Below, in pieces: positions 27,976-36,751 of a stretch of 64,000 bases of DNA. The stretch comes from Perkinsela sp. pyNocScin1 (lineage: Eukaryota > Euglenozoa > Kinetoplastea > Prokinetoplastida > Perkinselidae). Under the pieces are notes generated by a model. The model was given only the letters and a program-made list of their open reading frames with translations, was not told the origin of the DNA and searched no databases. Positions within the stretch are counted from its first letter, which is position 1. Each line of letters begins with the position of its first letter. The stretch covers positions 527,475 through 591,474 of the forward strand of contig CAXHTR010000002.1 in assembly GCA_964019655.1 (NCBI GenBank), read 5' to 3'. A program made the translations under genes and the position numbers.

Positions 27976-30270
27976 TCACAGAATTTTTGATATGATGTAG
28001 GATTGCTCAAACGCCAGCTCACGAATATACTGATATCGGTCAGATGCACTGAAATGGCCTGCATTCATATCTATCTTGACAAGAATATCCCCACTTCCTG
28101 TGGTCTTCGCCCTAAGTTTCGATGCCCATTTTACTGGTTCCCAATATTGCACACGCTGGTCATGCAACCCTGCAAGGATGAGAATATTTGGGTAACTTTG
28201 TGCGCGCACGTTGTCTATAGGTGAATAAGATAACATGTAATCATGAAATCGGTATTCGTTAGGGTTGCCCCACTCTTCCCATTCCCCTGCAGTGAGAGGA
28301 ATAGAGGGATCGCACATTGTAGTCATGACGTCAACGAAGGGTACACTCGCGACAGCGACTTTGAATAAGTCTGGACGCATATTGAGAACGGCACCTATAA
28401 GAAGCCCACCAGCAGATCTGCCTTCGATGGCCAGTTTTTCAGGACAGGTCCACCCTCTCTCGATCAGATGCTCTGCGCAAGCAATAAAATCCATGAATGT
28501 GTTTCTCTTTGTCAAATATTTCCCATCTTTTTCGTACCATGCATTTCCATTTTCCGACCCACCGCGCACGTGAGCTACACAGCAAATGACTCCGCGCTGT
28601 AGAAGGGGAATCCAGTTTCGGCGAAAGCGGGGCTCTGTGCATGAGCCATAGGAACCATAGCCATATAGAAGTAAAGGATGGGGCTCTTTATCAGAAAGCT
28701 TTTTCTGCATAATCATGCTAATCTGAATAGAAGTCCCATCGAAAGAGGTTGCAGTAGACCGCTGAATGCAAAAATCGTCTGGGTTATAGGACCCCGTTTT
28801 TTCTGACTGCAAAGATGTTACCTCAAGTGAGCGCATATCGTAGCTTTTTTCAACTAATGGGTGCTTCGGTGTTGAGTACCTGAAGCGAATCAAGTCCGTA
28901 TCAAAAACAAAGTTTTCAGGGGAAATTGCAAGGAAATATACTGGATCAGGCATGCATACTTTACGAATGTCTTTTGTTTCTGTACTTTTGGCCACATCAA
29001 TTGTCCATATTTGACTTAGTCCATCTTCACGGCCTGATATTACGATGAAGTTTCGATACATATCCAAATACTGCAGGTACCGACCACTTTGATGTGGAAT
29101 TACAATATCACAGTCGCCAAAATCAGGTGCGATACTTTCCTCAGTGATATCTATGCACGATGCTATGGGTTTTCGAAGTAAAATATTGTTTATGGCCTCA
29201 TTGAAGTTGGTCAGTATGTATAAGTACCCGGACGGATGGGGGCTAATGCTGTATTTGCGCCCAAATTTTCTTTTCTGGATACAAATCATGGAATTTTGCA
29301 AAGAAACCGCATCTTTATGTGAGCACTGCTCGAGGGCAATCAGATGGCATTCAGTTGTTTCGGAGCTTGATGATTCGATTACAACAAATTTTCCGCAGCG
29401 ACTGAGCTCAACTGAAACAACGAAAAGATCATCTGTTTCCTCATAAATGCATGTGTTTTTCGGTGTACCATCCATGTCTTCACTAACCCAAATTCGGTGA
29501 GGTCTCTGCGCCGCATCTTTTGTGACATATATCATAGAAAATGTGCCGGGTATCCACAAGAAGTGCCCATCAGTATCTTTTATTTGAGGCCGTGAGCTTC
29601 CGATGAAGCAAATTTCATAAGTTTCACTGCCTGTGAAGTCCACGCTGTATGCGAAAATGTCTGGAGCTGTGGGATGGGGAAGAAAGGTTTGTACATCACA
29701 GAATGGGGCATTCTGTGAGGATGCTAGTTTGTTTAAGTCTAAGATTATCTGCGCACCTGGTATCGGGAAATCAAAATTATTGAAAGCTTTGCCATCTGGA
29801 AAGCCTTGACCACACCGAATGCGGCAGTAAATATCATATGAGAGCCCCTTCTCTTTTCGTATAAAGTATGCATATTCGGATTGCTTTGAATATTTGAATG
29901 GTACACTATCATGGCTTTCTTGAAGATAAGAAATATGTTCATCGTATAAACTTCTCTCAAGGCTTCGTAAATGTGCTGTTTTACGCTTTGTAAATCGATT
30001 TTCTTCGTGAAGATGATTTAAAACCGTCTCATTCGTTCTATTGTCATCTCGTAGCCAAAACAGGTCATCGATGCGTGTAATAGGTGGATTGATCAGCTTT
30101 TCCGGACATTGCTGGATGCTTTCCTCAGTGTTACCAAATTTTACTGCTTTGGGACAAGAGCGGGCGATAGGGCCCTTACTTGTTAGAATTGTGCCGATCA
30201 TGTGGTTCGATTTTCGAGCTAGAGAAGCCCAGGATATAAACTTTGAGTAGCTTTCGAAAATTTTCTCCAT
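27976..30270 (-). CDS. OPB: oligopeptidase B (S9A serine peptidase)
   Basis: The 764-residue product is a prolyl-oligopeptidase-family enzyme. The N-terminal propeller begins with the family's DLFWLRDDNR-like segment and continues to about residue 490. The C-terminal alpha/beta hydrolase has YGYGSYG, AHVRGGSENGNAWYEKDGK, the nucleophile elbow EGRSAGGLL (Ser near 617), GLHDQRVQYWEP (Asp near 706) and NAGHFSAS (His near 738). PFVDVMTTMCDPSIPLTAGEWEEWGNP is typical of oligopeptidase B, which cleaves short peptides after Arg or Lys. It is a cytosolic enzyme well known from kinetoplastids. About 60 extra N-terminal residues, basic and Ser-rich, precede the propeller and might be a targeting or poorly conserved extension. 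Confidence 0.92.
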   Translation of the reverse strand: MEKIFESYSKFISWASLARKSNHMIGTILTSKGPIARSCPKAVKFGNTEESIQQCPEKLINPPITRIDDLFWLRDDNRTNETVLNHLHEENRFTKRKTAHLRSLERSLYDEHISYLQESHDSVPFKYSKQSEYAYFIRKEKGLSYDIYCRIRCGQGFPDGKAFNNFDFPIPGAQIILDLNKLASSQNAPFCDVQTFLPHPTAPDIFAYSVDFTGSETYEICFIGSSRPQIKDTDGHFLWIPGTFSMIYVTKDAAQRPHRIWVSEDMDGTPKNTCIYEETDDLFVVSVELSRCGKFVVIESSSSETTECHLIALEQCSHKDAVSLQNSMICIQKRKFGRKYSISPHPSGYLYILTNFNEAINNILLRKPIASCIDITEESIAPDFGDCDIVIPHQSGRYLQYLDMYRNFIVISGREDGLSQIWTIDVAKSTETKDIRKVCMPDPVYFLAISPENFVFDTDLIRFRYSTPKHPLVEKSYDMRSLEVTSLQSEKTGSYNPDDFCIQRSTATSFDGTSIQISMIMQKKLSDKEPHPLLLYGYGSYGSCTEPRFRRNWIPLLQRGVICCVAHVRGGSENGNAWYEKDGKYLTKRNTFMDFIACAEHLIERGWTCPEKLAIEGRSAGGLLIGAVLNMRPDLFKVAVASVPFVDVMTTMCDPSIPLTAGEWEEWGNPNEYRFHDYMLSYSPIDNVRAQSYPNILILAGLHDQRVQYWEPVKWASKLRAKTTGSGDILVKIDMNAGHFSASDRYQYIRELAFEQSYIISKIL

Positions 30271-30407
30271 CTTTTCAAAATTATAGGAAGATTAAACGGA
30301 GTTATCATAGAAAGATGCAGATCGCTGGTCTCTACACACCGATGGTTAAGGTCACACATCATGATGATGCTGAGTAAAGTCTCGCTTTTATGCTGCAGAT
30401 GCATCTT

Positions 30408-32189
30408 CTACGACATGAAGTTATTGGCGGTGCTTTTAGCGTACGCTAGCCACGTACGAAAGTTTTGCGCGACCAAATGCGCATCTTTTTGACGATAGAA
30501 TTTCGGATGTACGTACTCTTTGCAGTGAAGGTTTCTTTCCTCATCAAGATATGAGCTATCATTATTACCATCTCTCGTCCGCCCGCCTGTAAGAAAGGGA
30601 GACGCATAATGAATGTAGGGGTAATCCCCAGTAATACCGATCGCATTCGATTTACCGAAAGGTATCATGAGTCGCGGAGGCCAATAATGAAAAAAACTGT
30701 TGTGGTGAGTAAAACCACGGAGGTTAAATTCAGAAAAAGCGATCTTTGCAGTTGCTTGCGATTCTAGAACTGCAAGAATGTGGTTAAAAACGTAGTCTAC
30801 TTGTGCATGGCTTGAGCTTAGGCTATGTGTACGACTCGTTTCTTGCCCGAAATTGTACGGAGAATCGACGATTGCATTCCTCCCGAACTTGTTATCGAAC
30901 CTTGAACTTGATGTCGACACACACCTTCCAATCGCGAATATATTTGGATGAGAGTAAAGCTGGAAGAACTGATTGACGTGAAAATACCCATCTTCAGTCA
31001 AATGTTCTTTTATTTTGAAAAAATTGTTGTCGGGCTTTTCCTTGAATAGAGGGCTATCGATCCGTGGTACTGCCCCTGTACAATCAAAAACGTAATCATA
31101 ATCCTCAACCATGAGTCTTGATGCATTCTCGGGTACACAATGTAAGCGATTGGGAAACTCAGCTCTCTTTCCAAAGAACAAGTGGTGCAATAGAGAGCGC
31201 CCCCTGTGCCACGTCCAGTAGGAATTGCTTTGCGGAGCTTCGATATGCTCAATGGAATATTTCATTCGAGGTTGGGAGCTGTTTTCACTTTTTGATGGCA
31301 TGAGATATTTCATCGCATTCCAAATGCTCTCCCCAGTATTTCCCGGACACTTTTCTGAAACATGAAGAACCTTTCTCTGCAAAGAAAGTCTCACATTACC
31401 TTGCCTGTCGAGGTCCTCTAAAGCCTTCTTCTGAAGGCGCTTCGGCATTGAAGGGAGCAGAGATGGCGAGGATGCAAACAAATGAATTTCCGTATCAGCA
31501 TCATTGTTGGCGAAATTCTCCGATAACATTTTAGCTAGCGAAACACCGCACGGCCCACCCCCAAGAATCGCCAGTTTCCGGGTTTCCCTTGCTTCGATAT
31601 ACTTCATCAGATCTTGCAGCTCGGAAATTCGCTCGTGTCTGTTTCTGGCAGTTGATTGAAATGGGAACGAAAGCTTCTCACCGGTAGCAAGAAAGAGAAT
31701 ATCGTATGGAACTGGAAATGACCTTTGGCTACTCATTCTGAGAAAACGAGATGCATATGTGAAGACGTTGAACAAATTACGGATCCCCGGGGCATTCCCT
31801 TCTGAATTGACAGTGACACTTCCTTGGTGAATATCCTCGACCTCGCCAACGATCACATTCGCATTCTTTAGGTAATATCGATGCAAGGGAAAGCATCGAT
31901 TATTGATATTCTTGACCTGTTTGATCTCACCATCACTCAACGAAAGTTTCCGCAATGACTTATCAATAAGATCAGACGTAAGATACTCACAGATGGCGGC
32001 GTGGCCATAGTTGTTGAAAAAGTTTTTATTATCAATGAGAACGACGTCAAAGATGGAGTCCAACTTCAATGCCATCTGCGATCCTGCATAACCACCGCCT
32101 ATAATCACAGCTTTCGGCCTTACCCCGGGAACTTTCTCCGCTTGGACCTTGTTTTTTTCCGAAGTGGATACAGAGTTGGCAAATGACAT
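30408..32189 (-). CDS. FAD/NAD(P)-dependent oxidoreductase, AIF-M2/FSP1-like
   Basis: The 593-residue product has an FAD Rossmann motif AVIIGGGYAGSQMA at about 27-40, a second dinucleotide motif LAILGGGPCGVSLA at 206-219, the LFLATG strand between them, and a late NIFAIGRCVS that corresponds to the FAD-contacting Gly-Asp motif of the family (here Gly-Arg). This is the pyridine nucleotide-disulfide oxidoreductase fold without a redox-active Cys pair, most like AIF-M2/FSP1 and type II NADH dehydrogenases. It would pass electrons from NAD(P)H to a quinone or similar acceptor. It is longer than FSP1 (373) because of insertions around 135-155 and 300-345 and a C-terminal extension of about 150 residues. 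Substrate and location unknown. Confidence 0.72.
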   Translation of the reverse strand: MSFANSVSTSEKNKVQAEKVPGVRPKAVIIGGGYAGSQMALKLDSIFDVVLIDNKNFFNNYGHAAICEYLTSDLIDKSLRKLSLSDGEIKQVKNINNRCFPLHRYYLKNANVIVGEVEDIHQGSVTVNSEGNAPGIRNLFNVFTYASRFLRMSSQRSFPVPYDILFLATGEKLSFPFQSTARNRHERISELQDLMKYIEARETRKLAILGGGPCGVSLAKMLSENFANNDADTEIHLFASSPSLLPSMPKRLQKKALEDLDRQGNVRLSLQRKVLHVSEKCPGNTGESIWNAMKYLMPSKSENSSQPRMKYSIEHIEAPQSNSYWTWHRGRSLLHHLFFGKRAEFPNRLHCVPENASRLMVEDYDYVFDCTGAVPRIDSPLFKEKPDNNFFKIKEHLTEDGYFHVNQFFQLYSHPNIFAIGRCVSTSSSRFDNKFGRNAIVDSPYNFGQETSRTHSLSSSHAQVDYVFNHILAVLESQATAKIAFSEFNLRGFTHHNSFFHYWPPRLMIPFGKSNAIGITGDYPYIHYASPFLTGGRTRDGNNDSSYLDEERNLHCKEYVHPKFYRQKDAHLVAQNFRTWLAYAKSTANNFMS

Positions 32190-32540
32190 TATCCGCAGGT
32201 CATATATAGAAATGAAAAATACAATTTGCTAAGTATTTTCTTGGCAAGGTGGAAAATTCAACCTTACTTCGCTGAAAATATTGGACCTACTCAAGTCGTA
32301 CCACTGTACTTTCGATACGGAAATTATAATATTTTCCTCAAACATAGTCATCAATTTAATGTGGAATCATTCAGTTCCATATCAGTTCAGGTGATAATCA
32401 AATGATGATATTACATAATTGTTTAGTATATTATGCATTCAAAATTTTAAGTACGGTGACAATCAGTACTTCTCATCTAATCAAGCAAAGTTTGGCACTC
32501 ACTTTGTTTGACTTTTTATTTTCACTTATTCTGACTCGTT

Positions 32541-32600
32541 TTATCCAGTGAGTTGGTAACGGACCAAGCCCGCGCCTCGGAGGGCGCAGGTTCAAATCCG
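32541..32600 (+). repeat. degenerate tRNA-like segment
   Basis: It contains a perfect B-box match, GGTTCAAATCC, at 32589-32599, an A-box-like CCAGTGAGTTGG about 45 bp upstream, and between them a GC-rich hairpin (GCGCC TCGGAG GGCGC). The T-stem and acceptor stem do not pair, so it is not a functional tRNA by eye. It directly precedes the GC-rich repeat at 32730 and probably forms the head of the same element. Confidence 0.45.
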
Positions 32601-32729
32601 CGCAATTCATCTGGCGCATTCATTTCATTCGCGCATTTTCATCTGGCGGGTGGCTTTCTTAAGAGGATTGAAGTATGATAAAACTGAAAGTAGCGGCCTT
32701 GAGAACAAGAGGCCTGTGATGACGGAAGA

Positions 32730-32905
32730 GAAAAAGGGGTAGAGCCAAGGGCTAAGCGCCGGTCGTAGCCCGGTGTACTCTATTCTTGTTGGGGAGCCCA
32801 TTTATGCTTTGTACATTAAAGACTTGCGGCTCCATGCGCCGCGGGTAAAGCCCCACAGGCGGGCCTCAGGTCCGGAAAGTCCCCGAAATCAATATTAAGA
32901 AAAGT
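32730..32905 (+). repeat. dispersed GC-rich repeat, copy 1
   Basis: Shares an ordered set of blocks with the sequence at 47380-47625: AAAAAGGGGTA, AGCCAAGG, a hairpin-forming CGGTCGTAGCCCGG (CGGGCGTAGCCCGG in the other copy), a CCGC-rich segment around ACAGGCGGGCC, and a closing CCCCGAAATCAATAT. Both copies follow a B-box-like sequence. This suggests a tRNA-derived SINE-like family. Confidence 0.55.
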
Positions 32906-33401
32906 GAATTCATCAAAAATATTAGCTAGAACTGACTAGCATATGCGAGTTTCATCAAATATGAAAGACGTAAAATTGGCAAATCTCCAGATTACTATGG
33001 TTCCGAAAGCCCAGCAATCAAGGATTGATCCAGTGTAAACCGCACTTTGCGTGATTTTTAAATTGCACTTTGCCTGACGAAAATGTACTTAGTGTGACTG
33101 GGTAGGCTTTGCTCAATTGCATTACAGATTTTGGGTGCTCAGGAAGTAAGCACTGTGACTTTCAAATTGATGAGAGCGAGCAGCCAATTTCTCAGGGTAC
33201 GGACTGAGTACCTGTGTACACAAAGATATCAACTTTACTCTCACTCTCAACCTAACTTACATTGTCGCATTGCACATTTCTCTTTCTGAAATAAGTATTG
33301 TAAGCAGTGTGTGCTTAAATCATGCTTGAACTTGCCCATCATGGTCGAGAAAAAAATCTACGTACACCGTGACGGTGATATACATTTATTGTAATTTCTC
33401 T

Positions 33402-33755
33402 ATGTCTCATTCAAATGATAAATCACGAGCCGATCACATCTGTAAGTCCGAATCTGTAGATTGGCATCTATGCTTAGCTTCTCTTCCAAACTTGGCTGGT
33501 CTAAAAGATCGATGCGTGGATGCTGAAAATACATTTTCACGCTGTATATCGCATTGGAGATCGCAAGAAAGTTCAAATGAGAGGGCCCGTCTTAAAGGCC
33601 GTGGCCCTGGGGAGGCGTGCGGCCAGTGTAAGCCCTTAGCATGTGAATATGAAAAGTGCTTTCAAAGACTGGCTGATCCCAAGAGATGCACACATTTCAT
33701 CGACTCTTTTAAGCGCTGTGTTAAAATAACGTACCTCTCTGAGTATGTAGAGTAG
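33402..33755 (+). CDS. quadruple Cx9C protein (NDUFA8-like), mitochondrial intermembrane type
   Basis: The frame opens earlier with GTG (33369), but the first ATG is at 33402, giving 117 residues. Cysteines at 14/24, 38/48, 76/86 and 96/106 form four exact Cx9C pairs, the last two joined by another nine-residue spacing (86-96); two more cysteines lie at 73 and 81. Twin Cx9C proteins fold as CHCH hairpins oxidised by Mia40/Erv1 in the intermembrane space. Four such pairs in about 115 residues is the pattern of complex I subunit NDUFA8, though that protein has different spacers and a longer tail. The CHCH call is strong; NDUFA8 is a candidate. Confidence 0.7.
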   Translation: MSHSNDKSRADHICKSESVDWHLCLASLPNLAGLKDRCVDAENTFSRCISHWRSQESSNERARLKGRGPGEACGQCKPLACEYEKCFQRLADPKRCTHFIDSFKRCVKITYLSEYVE

Positions 33756-33850
33756 CTTGAAATGTTGAGACCTTCCATAAGGGTAGCGATTCTTCATTTG
33801 TTATGCTCATATCCTTTCGAAGATAAAATTGCTCAGATGAAACAGCCTGT

Positions 33851-34408
33851 ATGCTGAAAAATGGTATTTTTGCTCGATTATCGTTCATTTCACGAAGAAG
33901 AAAGCAAATGAACGACCAGGTGACAAAAAAGCTATCTTCTGACACTTATTTTCAGCGTTTATCGTCACCTCATTTCATTCCTTCTTCGCCAGTGCAAGAC
34001 GAAGATAATGATGATTCACAAGATCAATATCATTATCATTCGATCAAGAGAAGAGACGTTTCAAACCTCAATTTCTCCGATTCCTCGTATCTACGGCCAT
34101 ATTCCTATTTACCCAATCCTTCACGTTCAGCGAAAAGAGCAAAAAATCTTTCAAAGGCCCAAGGTCACTTCCACTGCAGCTCATGCAAGAAAAGATATGA
34201 ATCGGAGGACGTGTGGGTCACAAAATCCACGGGTAAGTGTGTGCAGTCCGTCGAATGTGCACACTGCTATGCACCAAATAGGCCGTACTACATTTCCTTT
34301 CCAAAGCCTAATATATTCTCTATGAATCGTGCACCAGCCCCTCATCGATATCGGCGAGGTAAATTCAAAGCCGTGCCCTCTTCATATTTAACCAAGCTTG
34401 GTTATTGA
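33851..34408 (+). CDS. hypothetical protein with a CxxC zinc-ribbon-like segment
   Basis: The 185-residue product has a basic N terminus (MLKNGIFARLSFISRRRKQ) that could target mitochondria, though a start at the Met near residue 20 (33908) would remove it. A polar, Ser/Asp/Tyr-rich middle follows. Near residues 110-145 lies a four-Cys ribbon, FHCSSCKKRYES then CVQSVECAHCYAPNRPYYI, compatible with one zinc ion. The end is basic and aromatic. No family recognised; a nucleic-acid-binding role would be typical of such ribbons but is not shown. It lies 95 bp after the Cx9C gene. Confidence 0.55.
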   Translation: MLKNGIFARLSFISRRRKQMNDQVTKKLSSDTYFQRLSSPHFIPSSPVQDEDNDDSQDQYHYHSIKRRDVSNLNFSDSSYLRPYSYLPNPSRSAKRAKNLSKAQGHFHCSSCKKRYESEDVWVTKSTGKCVQSVECAHCYAPNRPYYISFPKPNIFSMNRAPAPHRYRRGKFKAVPSSYLTKLGY

Positions 34409-34604
34409 AATGCAAACTCACGCGTATTCATGCCTTGGGGAGGTGAATAAAATGCATTCATATAGCGCAGGGCCCAAGATGGTCCTTTCGCTGCCTTATG
34501 CCATCATCGTACAAGAAAATATGGGTAGGTAGAGAAGGAATTGTGATTCTAAAGACTCAAAAACATATGATTAACACTTTTCATACACCCGATTCGCTTT
34601 TACA

Positions 34605-35257
34605 ATGCTGTATAATTTGTTTCTCACAACAGATGGCTTACCACATCCGGAGAATGCTGTAGCTGAGATGCAAAATAAGCTTCTCTGGCACGTTTTCTCC
34701 GATTTGGAGCAAAGCTTTATTGATGATATCTCATTTCATGAACCCACAGGAGCGGTATGTGAGTGGGTGGGAATACACTGTAGCAACGGTCTCATAACAC
34801 AGCTCCGCTACACGAGAAGTCTGTTGGAAACTTCAATATACCTTACCTTCCTCCGACCTTGACGTGCTTATCTCTTTGCTCCTGCGAGCAGTGCTACAGT
34901 ATTCAGACTCGATCTTTGCCGAGAAACTTGAAGACGATCACGATGGAAAAAAATCATATTTATGGGCATATCGACCTCCAGACATTACCACCAACACTTG
35001 AGATGCTGTACCTGAAAGACAACAAAATCACAGGCCCACTTGATTTTACCCAGCTCCCCCGAGAGATGAAAGCAATTTCGCTATCAACGAATCGCATTCG
35101 GCAAAAGGTTATTTTGTACGATGACTTACCGAGAAATCTTCGAAGCATCACTCTCTGGGGCAATAAGGGCATTGGGGAGATTCGTCCTCTGGAACCCCAC
35201 GAGGATTCGAAGAAGCCAACGATTTTTCAAGGTATCGAAAAGTCATGCATATTCTGA
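34605..35257 (+). pseudogene. leucine-rich-repeat protein gene with one frameshift
   Basis: Two overlapping frames together encode an LRR protein. The first (34605-34862) encodes a start and an N-cap-like WVGIHCSNGLITQLRY segment. The second runs to 35257 and reads SVGNFNIPYLPPTLTCLSL, RSLPRNLKTITMEKNHIYG, TLPPTLEMLYLKDNKITG, QLPREMKAISLSTNRI and DLPRNLRSITLWGN: about five repeats of the LPxxLxxLxLxxNxxxG type common in kinetoplastid and bodonid LRR proteins. The second frame continues upstream of 34859 without a stop, so a single-base change between about 34805 and 34830 would account for the break. It may be a decayed gene, an assembly error, or a translational frameshift. Confidence 0.6.
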
Positions 35258-35728
35258 CACCCATATTTTTCTTCACCTCTGTGATTCGAGAGTGACGGTA
35301 AGTCCCGCTTTTCTTGCTGTGCAAACTACCATACTTAATTCATTTATCATGCAGTTTGAAGATAAATGAGTTTGCAGGGTGTTTTCTATGAGTTTGAGCG
35401 AGAAAACTGGGATAATAGGGCTCTTGATCAAGAGGATTGCCGAGAAGACAACTGGAGCCCGTTACAACCGCAAGCTGCAGTAAATGACTTAGATGGCGAA
35501 ATCATCGCGGCTTTTCGAGCACATCACAATGAGAATAATCAAGAATGAACGGTGTAATGCTCAATTTCTTCGGAAACCCATAGCGAATTTATGAACCTAT
35601 CCAATCGCTTACGATAAACAAGCAAGGAATTCAATGTCCAATCACTATGTTGAGAAGATGGGTGTCATATCAGCAAATAAAGCAAGATCATCCATACCTT
35701 GCATTCACTTTGAATACATTCATTTTTC
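35258..35728 (+). other. region after the LRR gene, unresolved
   Basis: About 470 bp. A 60-codon frame at 35366-35548 encodes an acidic, Gln/Asn-rich peptide without recognised motifs; it could be a fragment of the LRR gene or chance. A GTAAGT at 35298 and a CAG ending at 35354 look like intron ends, but joining across them gives no longer frame. Confidence 0.3.
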
Positions 35729-36751
35729 ATGTGTAGCAGATTGGGCCATCTAGCGCACCGTACAGCTATGCAGCACCCGCTGCTGAAGTGGCGAAAGCGT
35801 TCTCTTCAGGTTGAAATCAGGGCGAACGTCGAACAAAAGCTTATTGATCGAAAAAATAGCAAATATAGGGACCTATCATGCACCAATGATAGCTCAGTAA
35901 GCATGGTGATCCATCCTTTTAGGGGTAATAAGAGCACCAATACCGCAGAAAACACATCGAAAAGCGGTGAAAGTTTCGATATAACTCCAAGAAAGGACGA
36001 GAGAAAATCGATTTTCGAGTTTACAAAGCTCGTGACTGATGAATGGAATCGGAGAAAGAAAAACGAGGGCTTCAGTCGATATTTGAGCATATTCTGCGAT
36101 CGCAGTGAGCGTGACATCCCTCGCCTGCGACTTAAGCTCAACGATATTGCTTTCAAAAGCCCTGTATCGGAGGACCACATCGAACAAATGAGAAGTGAAT
36201 TCATTGATTTTTTAATGAACTGCGCAGAAAATTGGCTGAGTATTGCCACGATGAAAACGCCTACGTACTCACGTTATGCTATGTGTGACATTGACACAGG
36301 TAGGAATAAGCTTTTCTACTCAATCATGAATGATGCCACGACACCTGGTGAGTCATCGTATAAAAGGCTTTCCCACTTAAGTAGACTTGGTAGCCTGAAG
36401 GAATATCCAACCTCAGCCCATTTGCTCGAGATTCGGTTACGTGAGAGTTCACTACACCGTAAAAAACATCTGTCAGGTTTATCCTCATTTTATCTCAATC
36501 CAAGCTACAAAACTGAGTGTGCTTCTTGGAATGATCTTACTCTCGCTTCGAGAATCAAATGGAACGAAGCTCGTCACACGCATGATGCTCTTTCATGCTT
36601 AGTGCGTGAGTTCAAGCAGCTTTTTCACAGCCTATCAATAGGCCAGAGGCCCGCAGTATCTCGTGAGCCATCATGCTTCGAGTATTGTGCTAGAGAAGCT
36701 TCTTCAGTAACTGATGCCGTACAAAACAGGGTAGGTTCTCGAGATGCATAG
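35729..36751 (+). CDS. hypothetical basic protein
   Basis: The 340-residue product is basic and Ser-rich with an Arg-rich N terminus (HPLLKWRKRSLQVEIRANVEQK), a low-complexity segment around 60-90, and a more structured, helical part from about 93 to 200 (KSIFEFTKLVTDEWNRRKK; FIDFLMNCAENWLSIATM). No family is recognised. The helical core and basic ends would suit a mitoribosomal or RNA-bound protein, but no motif supports that. It is the last convincing protein gene before the rDNA. Confidence 0.5.
   Translation: MCSRLGHLAHRTAMQHPLLKWRKRSLQVEIRANVEQKLIDRKNSKYRDLSCTNDSSVSMVIHPFRGNKSTNTAENTSKSGESFDITPRKDERKSIFEFTKLVTDEWNRRKKNEGFSRYLSIFCDRSERDIPRLRLKLNDIAFKSPVSEDHIEQMRSEFIDFLMNCAENWLSIATMKTPTYSRYAMCDIDTGRNKLFYSIMNDATTPGESSYKRLSHLSRLGSLKEYPTSAHLLEIRLRESSLHRKKHLSGLSSFYLNPSYKTECASWNDLTLASRIKWNEARHTHDALSCLVREFKQLFHSLSIGQRPAVSREPSCFEYCAREASSVTDAVQNRVGSRDA

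Larger units (their letters stand above)
32190..33401. other. divergent intergenic region carrying a dispersed element
   Basis: About 1.2 kb lie between the divergent oxidoreductase and quadruple-Cx9C genes. The first 350 bp are AT-rich. The middle holds the tRNA-like segment and the GC-rich dispersed repeat listed separately. From 32910 to 33400 I see nothing beyond AT-rich sequence. In kinetoplastids such strand-switch regions often hold tRNA or small RNA genes. Confidence 0.5.

Noticed and set aside
32541-32600. Functional tRNA gene with long variable arm
   Set aside because: B box is perfect but acceptor, D and T stems do not pair.
35298-35354. GTAAGT...CAG intron-like segment of 57 bp
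   Set aside because: Removing it does not join any extended reading frame; cis-introns are also rare in kinetoplastids.
1-36751. Nucleomorph or algal nuclear origin
   Set aside because: The 18S variants are kinetoplastid, and REV3, MMS19, oligopeptidase B and Mog1 would be unexpected in a nucleomorph.
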